Of a stretch of 53,826 bases of DNA, positions 7,276 to 15,521 are shown piece by piece. Made by a program: the position numbers and the translations under genes. Within the stretch, counting starts at the first letter, position 1; each line of letters begins with the position of its first letter. The DNA is from Lachnospiraceae bacterium (GTDB lineage Bacteria > Bacillota > Clostridia > Lachnospirales > Lachnospiraceae): positions 1 through 53,826 of the forward strand of contig JAJQBQ010000058.1 in NCBI GenBank assembly GCA_021203205.1, in the 5' to 3' direction. The notes under the pieces were generated by a model, which saw nothing but the letters and a program-made list of their open reading frames with translations, did no database searches and was not told where the DNA came from.

Positions 7276-7339
7276 AAAATTCCCCGTCTCCTGCTTTTTT
7301 GTTCTGCCTGTAAAAACATAACCTTTGTCAAATTCTTTA

Positions 7340-7355
7340 GTTAGCGTACGCTAAC
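7340..7355. promoter_or_regulatory. Perfect 16-bp palindrome GTTAGCGTACGCTAAC in DUF3793 leader
   Basis: Exact dyad, 65 bases upstream of the DUF3793 start and inside its leader. It matches the boxes at 7403, 15286, 15429 and 25101. Half-sites resemble those of DtxR/IdeR-type iron boxes. A hairpin (AAACGAG-TTCTG-CTCGTTT, 7372-7390) lies between this box and the promoter box. Confidence 0.65.
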
Positions 7356-7402
7356 CTCTTTTTCAAAAATAAAACGAGTTCTGCTCGTTTCAAAATGCTT
7401 CG

Positions 7403-7454
7403 GTTAGTTTTCGCTAACTTCCGGTAATATAATACAACACGTGCGCGTTGTCAA
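7403..7454 (-). promoter_or_regulatory. DUF3793/flavodoxin promoter with operator over the start point
   Basis: Read leftward: -35 TTGACA (7454-7449), 17-base spacer, -10 TATATT (7431-7426), then GTTAGCGAAAACTAAC (7418-7403) where transcription should begin. The same geometry occurs at 15477-15429 and 25149-25101. A repressor bound there would block initiation; I infer a metal-dependent DtxR-like regulator. Confidence 0.7.
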
Positions 7455-7670
7455 GTGTTTTTTCTCACCCCTATTCTCCCCTCTTCTACCATCTCTTTTT
7501 CTCACTATTAGAAAGCATCAAATCAGCCAGAATTATTGGCTGTATTTTTTCTTCTACTGATCAGATGCTTTCCTTAAGAATTCTACCAGCTCTCGTTTTC
7601 CCAAATTAATGATTTCGTTTATTCTTAATTTTTGCCGAAATGACGAAATCATGAAAAGGCTGATGAACAG
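7455..7670. other. Intergenic stretch with nested inverted repeats
   Basis: No gene seen. GAAAGCATC (7512-7520) pairs with GATGCTTTC (7563-7571); inside is CAGCCA-N7-TGGCTG followed by a T-run (terminator-like on the + strand). TGATTTCGT (about 7610) and ACGAAATCA (about 7640) form another dyad just after the 89-aa gene, probably its terminator. Confidence 0.5.
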
Positions 7671-7940
7671 TCAAATTTCCGATTCTGTCTCTGATTGCTC
7701 TGCCAATTCTTCCTCATAGAGATCCATAAAATAGTCCGGGCCTTCTTTCCAAATGCCCGTCTCAAAATCAAATATCGCTGCGTATGTCCGCGAAGATGCA
7801 AATTTCAAAAAAGCATCCTCAAATTCAACTTGTTTTTCGATTGAATACTTTTCAAGCATCCTACGCATTGTATTTACCGCGCAATGTTCTTTTTGTCTGT
7901 CTGATACCGCATTATCTCTTACCATTTCCATAACGCTCAC
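7671..7940 (-). CDS. Third protein of DUF3791/DUF3990 triplet, unknown function
   Basis: 89 residues, soluble and acidic. It has the segment SSRTYAAIFDFETGIWKEGP followed by DYFMDLYEEELAEQSE, a pattern I associate with small proteins encoded after DUF3990 genes. It overlaps the DUF3990 gene by 29 bases, so translation is coupled. As a small acidic partner it may be an antitoxin or accessory subunit; no domain is recognised with certainty. Confidence 0.7.
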   Translation of the reverse strand: MSVMEMVRDNAVSDRQKEHCAVNTMRRMLEKYSIEKQVEFEDAFLKFASSRTYAAIFDFETGIWKEGPDYFMDLYEEELAEQSETESEI

Positions 7941-8490
7941 TCCTTATGAATTCCAAACATTTTACGGCATCCTCTGTGCGAAAACAAAACTGATCTTGCA
8001 GATGGTTCGGCAAAAGGAACTCTAACGCCAACTCATCTGCCTTTTTTTCACCTGGCACACCATATGCTCCCGATATGTAATCATCCAACGTTCTGGCTGT
8101 ATTGTCATCTGCAATCTTTCCGCCTATAATATCCGTACTCTCATATTTTTTCAAAAGTACCGGGAACAAGTCACCATCACGATTGCCAGCTACAAAATGA
8201 AGCCACGAAGCATCCGCTGTTTCAAAACAATGAATCAAAACATTTGCGTCGAGATGAACTCTATAAACATTAATGACACCGTCCGCATCAGAAAAAGTCT
8301 CGGATACTCTTTTTAGACGTTTTGCCTTTCTTACAGCCTGTGGTACGTAGCTGCAAGCCTGTTTATAGGACGATGTCACATAAAACCCTTTTCCAAAATC
8401 AAGTCCGCGTTTTCCCATTTTTAAGTCAATGTTACGGATTTCCAGATAGCTTGTATGGTATAACAAGTCTCCATCACGCAGTTGTATCAT
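7912..8490 (-). CDS. DUF3990 protein (ADP-ribosyltransferase-fold, candidate toxin)
   Basis: 192 residues. His12 in LLYHTS, Tyr37 in LDFGKGFYVTSSYKQA, the core WLHFVAGNRDGD and ESTDIIGGKIADDNT, and the C-terminal QDQFCFRTEDAVKCLEF match the DUF3990 pattern. The family is placed in the ADP-ribosyltransferase superfamily, where His and Tyr contact NAD. The gene is sandwiched and overlapped by two small genes (DUF3791 upstream by 4 bases, an 89-aa gene downstream by 29), which is typical toxin-antitoxin architecture. Target unknown; toxicity is inference. Confidence 0.85.
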   Translation of the reverse strand: MIQLRDGDLLYHTSYLEIRNIDLKMGKRGLDFGKGFYVTSSYKQACSYVPQAVRKAKRLKRVSETFSDADGVINVYRVHLDANVLIHCFETADASWLHFVAGNRDGDLFPVLLKKYESTDIIGGKIADDNTARTLDDYISGAYGVPGEKKADELALEFLLPNHLQDQFCFRTEDAVKCLEFIRSERYGNGKR

Positions 8491-8708
8491 ACCGACACCC
8501 CCTGATTATGCAATAAAGTCTCCACATCATCCAACGCACAATTATAGCTGTTTAGATGAAGAGAATCATAACACTCATTTATAAAGCCCAAAATATCATA
8601 TTTTCTAAAAATCTCCGCGCACTCTTTTGGTGAGATTCCCCACTTAACCTGCGCCATACGAAACACATGACACTGCATGTGTGTAATATTTATTCTTTCC
8701 TCAGACAT
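8487..8708 (-). CDS. DUF3791 protein (candidate antitoxin)
   Basis: 73 residues. The HMQCHVFRMAQVKWGISPKE segment followed by CAEIFRKYDILGFINECYDSLHL matches DUF3791, a small helical family usually encoded directly before DUF3990. Its stop overlaps the DUF3990 start (8490-8487). First gene of the triplet; a spaced AT-rich region of about 110 bases separates it from the AAA-ATPase-like gene's end. Likely binds and neutralises the DUF3990 protein, by analogy with other overlapping small-gene pairs. Confidence 0.82.
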   Translation of the reverse strand: MSEERINITHMQCHVFRMAQVKWGISPKECAEIFRKYDILGFINECYDSLHLNSYNCALDDVETLLHNQGVSV

Positions 8709-8821
8709 ACAACCCCCTCTTCACTATCACGCTGAAAGTTCAAACCACGACTTTCTCCGTGATAACGTTTAACATCCATTTCTTAAGTCAGCAGAGAATT
8801 CTCAACCCGCATCTTCTTAAT

Positions 8822-10432
8822 CTATATTACCTCGATTTTACACCGATGTATTTTATCTTTTCGATAGTACCCAATACCAACCAGAATGATCCTGCCGTTT
8901 GTCTTCGGCTGCTCACCGATCTTTCCCCGAAATTTCAAAGCATAGTTTTTATTCTTAATTTGCTGCAGCGCTGTTTCAGGCGAATCATCCACTTTCAACT
9001 CTATGATGATCCCATCATCAGAAAGATCATGGGGATAGAAGATATAATCCACATATCCGGTTCCCACCTGATCCTCGCGTTCTATATTATATTTATTTCT
9101 CGCGGCAATATAGGCAAGTTTTACGCTGCCGGACAATTCTGCCTCATCATTATATGCTTTTAAAGGCGACTCTGTCGTATGCACAATGGCCAGCACCTCT
9201 CCGACCGTTTCTTCATCGCCATCATAGGTCGCCTGCAGGATGCGGGCGGATTCTTTTTCCAATTCGCGCATATAGCTGTACTTTGGTTCTGTCCGTATGA
9301 TCCGGTCAAATTCCTGTTCAAGTTCCTTATTCGGGATTCGCACACAGCCATTACTGTAATTCAAATACCCGTACACGGTCATCACAGACAGTATCTCGTC
9401 CCTGTACTTTAGCTTTGTCGCCGTTGAAGCATACTCCGAAAGATCTGCCTCAATCGGCTCGCCCGCCGCAAGAAGCATTACCGCCTCCCTTACACCATCG
9501 ACATCGTCCAGCACATAATCTCTCAGCTCATCGTACTCGCCAGCCTTTGCCCAGTAACTATGAATCTTATTTCGCGAAAGGGCACGTACAACGGAATTCG
9601 GATTATATATGCTGCCACCGTTTTCCCTCTGATACCCATCGTACCAGTCTGCCAGGTCTTCTCTTGAAAATGCCGGCGCGGCCTGTTTTTTCAAATAGCG
9701 CCTGTATAACTCATCCACCTCTTCCCCGGTAAATCCAAAATACTCATCGTACATATCGCTATTTGCCATGTTATATTCATCAAAATGATTCATTGTATCA
9801 CTGGCAGAATATTTTTTTATAGGAAGGACGCCCGTCAAATAGGCCATCTCGACATAAGCCATTCCTTTCGTCATTCCTCCAAGGAATGCCGTGAATTTTC
9901 CTCTGTCCGATTCCGTAAAAAAATCTTTGTGAAACACATAATCCCACTCATCAAAAATCAACAGAAACTTTTCGTTCTTATGCGCCAGTGAAATGCTGCG
10001 CAAAACAGCCCCCATGGAATCTTCATCGTCAATTTCCACATCCGGATATGCCTTTTTCAAATCGCGCATCAGACGTTTTTTTATCGTCGTAATGTATTCT
10101 TTATAGGATTCGCATTCTTCGACCGCCCTGCTAAAATCAATATAAATCAAATTATGCTGGTTCAGATGTTTCATACAATCCTTTTTCCCGGCAATCTTAA
10201 GATGAGAAAAAACTTCTGAGCTGTCTGCGCCTTTGCCGAAAAATGAGCCAATCATCGCGGCCGTCACAGATTTTCCAAACCGTCTCGGTCTTGTGACGGA
10301 GAGATAGCTTCCCTGCTGTTCCACAAGAGGAATTAACTCTGCCAGAAACTCCGTCTTATCCACAAAATATGGCTTTACTGTCTCTCTTTTATAAATATCG
10401 ACGATATCAGCCGGATTCAGGTAATAACCCAT
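8822..10432 (-). CDS. AAA-ATPase-like / PD-(D/E)XK nuclease-superfamily protein
   Basis: 536 residues. The N-terminal AAA-ATPase-like domain begins GYYLNPADIVDIYKRE with YFVDKTEF; Walker A is RPRRFGKSVTAAM (about 48-60) and Walker B LLIFDEWDYV (about 153-162). The C-terminal PD-(D/E)XK-type domain has GTGYVDYIFYP, GIIIELKVDDSPETALQQI and KNKNYALKF. These proteins are abundant, often multi-copy, in Clostridia and Bacteroidetes; a defence or mobile-element link has been suggested but function is not established. GGAGGTGA precedes the ATG at 10432. A remnant of a second copy's C terminus lies at 15522-15628. Confidence 0.9.
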   Translation of the reverse strand: MGYYLNPADIVDIYKRETVKPYFVDKTEFLAELIPLVEQQGSYLSVTRPRRFGKSVTAAMIGSFFGKGADSSEVFSHLKIAGKKDCMKHLNQHNLIYIDFSRAVEECESYKEYITTIKKRLMRDLKKAYPDVEIDDEDSMGAVLRSISLAHKNEKFLLIFDEWDYVFHKDFFTESDRGKFTAFLGGMTKGMAYVEMAYLTGVLPIKKYSASDTMNHFDEYNMANSDMYDEYFGFTGEEVDELYRRYLKKQAAPAFSREDLADWYDGYQRENGGSIYNPNSVVRALSRNKIHSYWAKAGEYDELRDYVLDDVDGVREAVMLLAAGEPIEADLSEYASTATKLKYRDEILSVMTVYGYLNYSNGCVRIPNKELEQEFDRIIRTEPKYSYMRELEKESARILQATYDGDEETVGEVLAIVHTTESPLKAYNDEAELSGSVKLAYIAARNKYNIEREDQVGTGYVDYIFYPHDLSDDGIIIELKVDDSPETALQQIKNKNYALKFRGKIGEQPKTNGRIILVGIGYYRKDKIHRCKIEVI

Positions 10433-10760
10433 TCTTCGTTCACCTCCAATGTTTTCACATTATTAATCCACGGCATCCTGTGGAAGGTATCATTACGGAA
10501 ATTATAACAGACCAGATCCGATTTGTCACCCTCAGATTGAAATCCTTAATGTATGATACACGCATTGAAAATGTTGTGTGTTACGAGTGCTTCATTGAAA
10601 TCGGGCATGAGATACTATCTGCGAAATGTAATGGATTTACAGATGCTATGTCTTCCCCGCCGCCTGCTTTGACAAAAGCCTTCTGTTCTAAATCTCGCTG
10701 TCCCGAATTTGCCAGTTCTACATCCGCACCCATTGCGTCTTCTGCCTCGGCTTTCACGAA
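10433..10760. other. Intergenic region, 328 bp
   Basis: No convincing gene. Reading leftward from the HxlR stop (TAG at 10763-10761), the same frame stays open for about 60 codons (to about 10590), encoding an Ala/Glu-rich tail. This may be an eroded C-terminal extension of the regulator. Otherwise nothing recognisable. Confidence 0.4.
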
Positions 10761-11207
10761 CTACTCCCTGTTCTGAATTCCCCATTCGCACAGCTGATCC
10801 AGCACCCGGACCAGCGAATGTCCTTTTTCCGTCAGCGAATATTCCACCTTCGGCGGTATCTGCGGATATACGTGGCGGGAAATCAGGCCATCTGATTCAA
10901 GTTCTTTCAGGCTCTGACTGAGAGTTTTGTCGGATACGGTTTTCAGATATCTCCGCATTTCGTTGAAACGCACGGGTTCATACTCCATCAGGCAGTAGAG
11001 GATCACCGGTTTGTATTTTCCTGCAATAAGGGAAAGGGTATAATAGTATCCGGTATCCTCAAAATTTGCTTTTTCTATACTCTTTTCTTCCTTGCCAATT
11101 CGCGAGGTTTTCTCTTCCCTGTTAATCTCCGTGGCTTTCTCTTTTTTGTCAATCCTCGCAGCTTTTTCTTCCCTGTCAATTCCCGTGCCTTTATCTTCTC
11201 TTTCCAT
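10761..11207 (-). CDS. HxlR-family regulator with charged repetitive N-terminal extension
   Basis: 148 residues. Residues 1-50 are a highly charged repeat (units like REEKAARIDKKEKATEI, roughly 10-11 residues each) not usual in the family. The HxlR domain follows: YYTLSLIAGKYKPVILYCL, RFNEMRRYLKTVSDKTLSQSL, LKELESDGLISRHVYPQIPP and KVEYSLTEKG. The Cys near the usual sensing position is absent. Start at 11207 (MEREDKG). It is divergent from the flavin reductase at 11349 with a palindrome between. HxlR regulators commonly control adjacent flavin-dependent or electrophile-detoxifying reductases, so it probably represses that gene. Confidence 0.87.
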   Translation of the reverse strand: MEREDKGTGIDREEKAARIDKKEKATEINREEKTSRIGKEEKSIEKANFEDTGYYYTLSLIAGKYKPVILYCLMEYEPVRFNEMRRYLKTVSDKTLSQSLKELESDGLISRHVYPQIPPKVEYSLTEKGHSLVRVLDQLCEWGIQNRE

Positions 11208-11246
11208 GCTTGTCTGTCTGCCTCCCGTACACTTACTTTTGATATA

Positions 11247-11269
11247 GTACCTTACTTGAAAGTGGGTAC
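11247..11269. promoter_or_regulatory. HxlR operator candidate
   Basis: A 23-bp imperfect dyad, GTACCTTACTT then a central G, then AAAGTGGGTAC, in the 141-bp gap between the divergent HxlR and flavin reductase genes. The outer GTACC/GGTAC arms with inner ACTT/AAGT resemble the spaced TACT/AGTA-type sites known for HxlR regulators. Confidence 0.55.
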
Positions 11270-11348
11270 TTGTTTTATTTCCGACGGCATGATAACATAC
11301 CCGCATCAAAAAAACAAGGAGTTATTCCACTCCGGAAAGAGGTATATT

Positions 11349-11912
11349 ATGAGAAAACCAATCAGAGTAACAGAGGCGATTTTCCCGATGCCGGTACTGA
11401 TGATCACCACCTACAATGAGGATGGCAGCGTGGATGTGATGAATGCCGCCTGGGGCACCATGCTGTCGCGGGATCACGTGGTTCTGAACCTGACCGAGAC
11501 CCACAAGACCGTAAAAAATATCAGGGCCAGAAAGGCCTTTACGGTGAGCATCGCAGATGCCGCCCACGTAGTGGAAGCTGACTATTTCGGCGTAGTGTCC
11601 GGCAATGATACCCCGGATAAGTTCGAGAAAAGCGGTCTGACCGCAGTGAAATCGGAAGTGGTGGACGCTCCGGTGATCACCGAGTTTCCGCTCTGCATGG
11701 AGTGTGAATTTATTGAATACCAGGACGGCAAATACGGCTGCGGTGTAATCGGGAAAATCGTCCGTACAACGGCAGATGAATCCGTACTGGACGGGGATCG
11801 CGTCAGCATTCCACTGGTGAATGCCATCGCTTTTGATCCTTATACGCACGGTTATTATAAGGTGGCGGAACGGGTCGGCAATGCGTTTAAGGATGGGCTG
11901 CAGATGAAATAA
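11349..11912 (+). CDS. Flavin reductase-like FMN-binding protein
   Basis: 187 residues of the flavin reductase-like family. It starts MRKPIRVTEAIFPMPVLMIT, then NAAWGTMLSRDHVVLNLTET, TVSIADAAHVVEADYFGVVS and SGNDTPDKFEKSGL, ending in NAIAFDPYTHGYYKV. The first segments line the FMN phosphate site. The ATG at 11349 has GAAAGAGG upstream; the frame's earlier ATG (11256) lacks a site and overlaps the operator. Expected to bind FMN and reduce flavin or a small acceptor in the cytoplasm. Controlled probably by the divergent HxlR gene. A deleted copy survives at 19501-19605. Confidence 0.88.
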   Translation: MRKPIRVTEAIFPMPVLMITTYNEDGSVDVMNAAWGTMLSRDHVVLNLTETHKTVKNIRARKAFTVSIADAAHVVEADYFGVVSGNDTPDKFEKSGLTAVKSEVVDAPVITEFPLCMECEFIEYQDGKYGCGVIGKIVRTTADESVLDGDRVSIPLVNAIAFDPYTHGYYKVAERVGNAFKDGLQMK

Positions 11913-11985
11913 ACAGTGTTAAGTCTTCCGGACAGCATCACAGAGCGAGGCTAAGGAGCGGAGCAATATCTAAACGCCGGAGTGA

Positions 11986-12028
11986 AAACAGGGATGCAGC
12001 ATATGTAATTTATACTGCATCCCTGTTT
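11986..12028. terminator. Bidirectional terminator
   Basis: Perfect 14-bp stem AAACAGGGATGCAG / CTGCATCCCTGTTT with a 15-base loop, between the convergent flavin reductase and ABC permease genes. A/T ends on both sides make it usable in both directions. Confidence 0.75.
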
Positions 12029-12076
12029 ACTGTGTGGCGATATTTAACCTCTGTTTTCCGGTCTCTTCTTCTCCCT

Positions 12077-14464
12077 CTACTCCCTCTGATCTTTCAGCGC
12101 CTCCACCATCGACACCTTCCGGGTCTGCCTCGACACCAGCGCCACCGATAGGAAATAACACCCCAGCGTCAGGACGACCGTGTAAAGATAACTGTGAGGC
12201 CCCACATACGTGCGTATCCGCATCACATCGTAATCCAACATCATGCTCCAGAACATATCCAGGCAGACGAACGTGACCGGGATGCTTAAGAGGATCCCCA
12301 CCGGCGGCAGCAGATGATTGGCCGACAGGACAATCCGATTGATTTTCGGATCCCGGTACCCCAGAACTTTCAGCATGGAGATAGTGCCGCGGTTTTCCTT
12401 TACCATCATGTTGACCACCGAATAGATGGACGCGATGCAGATGATGATACCGAGGAACACGAACGCGTAAATTATCGGCCCCATCTGCTCCAGAATGGTA
12501 TCGCACTGCTCCCGCAGGGCGCTTTTTTCGATGGTCTGCCGGAGGATGGCGCTGTCGATTTCGAGGGCACAGTCGCTCATGATGGCGTTATAGGTGCCTT
12601 CCGAAAGGCCCAACAGTTCCTGCATTTGCCCGATGGAAGTAAACAGCACGCAGCCCATATCGTATTCCACAACGTCTGTTATGGTGATTTCCGTCTCTTC
12701 CAGTGTCAGCGGATTTAAGAAGGTCACCGTATCCCCGGCCGAGATATTCTCCGCGAAGGATGCTGCGGATGACAGATACCATCCGTCCATGTCCGTAACT
12801 GTGCTGCCGTCCTCCAGGTGTAACTCCAGATATGGATTTTCCTCTTCACTTCCCATAAAAGAGACCGACCTTCCACTCTCCGTCTCGAAGGAAGACACCA
12901 GCATGGGCGAGCCCTCTTCCGGCTCTTCCGTCAGCAGCGAGTTCAGAATGTATTCGTATTCAAAACTCCCGATGGCATCGATGCTGTTTTCCGAGACGTG
13001 GTTGATGGAATCGATCAAGGCAAAACAGATCAGGATGATCAGGCTTCCCAGGAAGCACCCCAGGGTCACGGCAAACGCCCTGGCAGGATTTCCCAGCATG
13101 GAGCGCAGCGCGAATTTAGCCCCAAAGGGCATCCGGCTCCTGCGGAATGCGGTTCGCGCATGGTTCTTCGCCCCGGCCCTGCCGGACAGCAGATCCACCG
13201 TCTTCGCCCGCAGCAGGCGCGACGCGGATATGGCGGCAGCCAGAATATAGATCAGCGTCGGCACGACGATCCCCAGCAGCCCGATCGCGATCGGCAAATG
13301 AAAATGAGCATGCATCGGCTCATAATCCTGCAGGCAAAGTTCTCCGTAAGGCTGGGCGAACAAAAATGCAAACAGAAACGCCAGCACTCCGCCTGCCAGC
13401 CCCGGCAGGGCGGCAAAGCCCGTATAATGAGCAATAATTTTTCTTCTGGTAATGCCAAAAGACGCGAGCGTACCGATCAGCCGCTGCTCCTCCTTTATTT
13501 TTCTGGAGATCAGAATGCAGATCAACACCACCGCAACCAGCGGCATGACCACCAGAATGATGTACGCCATGACCAGAAACAGTTTGGCCTGCTCATCCAC
13601 CATCTGAATACGCATGTTATCGTTGGAGGCCAGATAGCTCTGCAGGATCCAGGTGTCGTTCACAGCCTCCCGAAATTCCCGGGAATTGTCCTTGTTATAG
13701 CGCACCAGATAAGTCACCTGCGGCGTGCCGAGGCTTTCGAAATTTTCTTCACTCACATAGGCCAGATAGAATGTCGAAATATTCTTATAGGAATCGTCTG
13801 TATTTTCCAGCATGTACAGGTAATCCGGCCTCTGGAAAAAGCCGCACACGCGGTAATCTTTCCCGGCAAGGGAAATGGTGTCGCCGATCTCGATCCCCTC
13901 GTGGACGGCGTAGCCCTCGGACAGGATGATTTCGTCATCCGACGTCGAATTTTCGCCTTCGGACAGAATGACCTCATCATCCGATGACGAATTCTCTTCT
14001 TCGGACAGAATGATCTCATCATCCGATGACGAATCTTCGCTTTCAGACGACGAAAGATCTTTCCCCGCCGTGATTGCATAGAGGTCGATCTTTTCTGTCG
14101 CCAAAAAGATGCGGGCTGTCGTGCCATCCTCCGTGATGTTTAAGACCTCCTGCGCTTCCAGGACCAGATCGTACTCTTCCTCCAGCGCCTCCAGTTCTTC
14201 CTCCGAAATCGGCAGGTAAGTCGTAAAGTTCGCGTCCTCCAGCGCCTGGCTGGCGAAAAATTCCTCACCGAACTCCAGGATGCCGGTTCCGCCTATGTAA
14301 AATAAATAAAACAATAGCAGTGTTACCACGGTCAGAATGCCCGTGGAGATATAAAAAGCCGCGTTTGCGCGGAGACTGCGGAGATAGCGTTTATTCAGTG
14401 TTCCGCGGCTTCGTTTTTTTGATGTCTGACCCATCTTTTTCCCTTTCATTCTTCTTAAAAGCAT
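12077..14464 (-). CDS. ABC transporter permease, FtsX/MacB type, with internal tandem repeat
   Basis: About 795 residues with two FtsX domains. An N-terminal transmembrane helix (~38-60) is followed by a large extracellular domain, three helices around 305-430, a second helix at ~465 with a second extracellular domain, and three C-terminal helices. It ends TRKVSMVEALKDQRE, typical of the family. Residues ~145-185 hold three copies of a 14-residue acidic unit, SSSDDEIILSEEEN and variants, just before YAVHEGIEIGD; the family normally has one such DEIILSEG segment, so it has expanded by 42-bp duplication. Several Met codons (residues 1, 6, 11) could start it. It pairs with the ATPase upstream; such exporters handle lipoproteins, peptides or antimicrobials. 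Confidence 0.9.
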   Translation of the reverse strand: MLLRRMKGKKMGQTSKKRSRGTLNKRYLRSLRANAAFYISTGILTVVTLLLFYLFYIGGTGILEFGEEFFASQALEDANFTTYLPISEEELEALEEEYDLVLEAQEVLNITEDGTTARIFLATEKIDLYAITAGKDLSSSESEDSSSDDEIILSEEENSSSDDEVILSEGENSTSDDEIILSEGYAVHEGIEIGDTISLAGKDYRVCGFFQRPDYLYMLENTDDSYKNISTFYLAYVSEENFESLGTPQVTYLVRYNKDNSREFREAVNDTWILQSYLASNDNMRIQMVDEQAKLFLVMAYIILVVMPLVAVVLICILISRKIKEEQRLIGTLASFGITRRKIIAHYTGFAALPGLAGGVLAFLFAFLFAQPYGELCLQDYEPMHAHFHLPIAIGLLGIVVPTLIYILAAAISASRLLRAKTVDLLSGRAGAKNHARTAFRRSRMPFGAKFALRSMLGNPARAFAVTLGCFLGSLIILICFALIDSINHVSENSIDAIGSFEYEYILNSLLTEEPEEGSPMLVSSFETESGRSVSFMGSEEENPYLELHLEDGSTVTDMDGWYLSSAASFAENISAGDTVTFLNPLTLEETEITITDVVEYDMGCVLFTSIGQMQELLGLSEGTYNAIMSDCALEIDSAILRQTIEKSALREQCDTILEQMGPIIYAFVFLGIIICIASIYSVVNMMVKENRGTISMLKVLGYRDPKINRIVLSANHLLPPVGILLSIPVTFVCLDMFWSMMLDYDVMRIRTYVGPHSYLYTVVLTLGCYFLSVALVSRQTRKVSMVEALKDQRE

Positions 14465-14554
14465 TCGGAGTCATTGCACAGCGCTGACTTCAACTTTTGA
14501 CCCTCATGTCATATCATGATTCGAGCAGCAAAAGGATATGACACTATGGATTGC

Positions 14555-14570
14555 TCCGTGCTACGCACTC
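14555..14570 (-). repeat. Second copy of the GAGTGCGTAGCACGGA element
   Basis: Reverse complement reads GAGTGCGTAGCACGGA, identical to 1327-1342, flanked by a GATATGACACTAT arm similar to that copy's GACACCA arm. It lies in the 106-bp gap between ATPase and permease genes of the ABC operon, ending at the ATPase stop codon. Dispersed repeat; possibly an mRNA-processing or attenuation site. Confidence 0.5.
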
Positions 14571-15269
14571 TCACAAGGTCAAATCCTTCGCCGCCTTTTT
14601 ATCGGCATTCACATGAGATGAAACCACCTCTCCGTCGCGCAGTCTCACCACCACATCCGCCATCCCGGCGATCGCTTCATTATGAGTAATGATCAGCACC
14701 GTTGTGCCAAATTCCTGATTCATCCGCTCGATACACGTGAGCACATTCGCGGATGCCTTTGTGTCCAGCGCGCCAGTCAGTTCGTCGCAAAGCAGGAGTT
14801 TCGGGTTCTTCACCATCGCCCGGGCGATGGCAACGCGCTGCTGCTGCCCGCCGGATAATTCCTTCGGGAAGCGATAGCGATATTTCTCAATGGATAAATC
14901 CTGAAGTAGCTTCTCTGTATTTAACGGAGCATCCGCCGTCTCGGAAACGACAGCGATATTCTCCTCCGCCGTCAGGTCGGGGATCAGGTTGTAGAACTGA
15001 AACACAAATCCCACATCCTCTCTGCGGTAATCCGTCAGCTCATTTCCCGAAAAATCACTGATCTGCTTTCCGCCTACCGTAACGGTTCCAGCATCCAGAC
15101 TGTCCAGCCCTCCCAGCACATTTAAAAGCGTACTTTTTCCGGAACCGGACGGCCCAAGAATCACGCAGACCTTTCCCTGCTCCAGGGAGAGATTCGCGTG
15201 ATGCAGCGCATAAACAGCGGATTCCCCGCTCCCGTATTGCCTTACGGCATCTTTTAATTCGATAAACAT
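14571..15269 (-). CDS. ABC transporter ATP-binding protein (MacB/LolD type)
   Basis: 232 residues. Walker [13 protein letters not shown] (about 38-50), Q-loop VFQFYNLIP, signature [15 protein letters not shown], Walker [13 protein letters not shown] (the usual Asp-Glu kept), and H-loop IITHNEAI. Typical partner of FtsX-domain permeases, powering export from the membrane side. The start at 15269 follows GGGGAGG. Its leader carries a GTTAGTGTGCGCTAAC box 17 bases upstream of the start codon, and the promoter at 15477-15429 has another, so the exporter shares regulation with the DUF3793/flavodoxin genes. Confidence 0.95.
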   Translation of the reverse strand: MFIELKDAVRQYGSGESAVYALHHANLSLEQGKVCVILGPSGSGKSTLLNVLGGLDSLDAGTVTVGGKQISDFSGNELTDYRREDVGFVFQFYNLIPDLTAEENIAVVSETADAPLNTEKLLQDLSIEKYRYRFPKELSGGQQQRVAIARAMVKNPKLLLCDELTGALDTKASANVLTCIERMNQEFGTTVLIITHNEAIAGMADVVVRLRDGEVVSSHVNADKKAAKDLTL

Positions 15270-15285
15270 GTTTCCTCCCCTTTTA

Positions 15286-15301
15286 GTTAGTGTGCGCTAA
15301 C
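15286..15301. promoter_or_regulatory. Operator-like box GTTAGTGTGCGCTAAC
   Basis: Near-perfect dyad just upstream of the ABC ATPase ribosome site, equivalent in position to the box at 7340-7355 before DUF3793. Second box of the two-box arrangement. Confidence 0.6.
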
Positions 15302-15428
15302 CATTGTTCATAACATAAGCGGGGGAAGATTTTTGCGCACAGATTTTCTCCCGCTGTCAAAACCGTGATATACCCCGCCCATCTATGTCGGCGATAATCA
15401 GAAACTTTCCGATTCATTCGGTTCATAT

Positions 15429-15477
15429 GTTAGCCTATGCTAACCAGCATTTTATCAGTGACCTGTCTGGAAGTCAA
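15429..15477 (-). promoter_or_regulatory. ABC exporter promoter with operator over the start point
   Basis: Leftward: -35 TTGACT (15477-15472), 17-base spacer, -10 TAAAAT (15454-15449), 4 bases, then GTTAGCATAGGCTAAC (15444-15429). The spacing and flanks are nearly identical to the orphan copy at 25149-25101 and the logic matches the DUF3793 promoter. Confidence 0.7.
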
Positions 15478-15521
15478 TAGAAAATATGTAAAAAAATCCC
15501 TCTTATTTTCAATTTAAAAAT

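Noticed and set aside
12998-13987. 329-codon + strand open frame
   Set aside because: Antisense of the ABC permease; composition is His/Gln/Arg-rich as usual for shadows.
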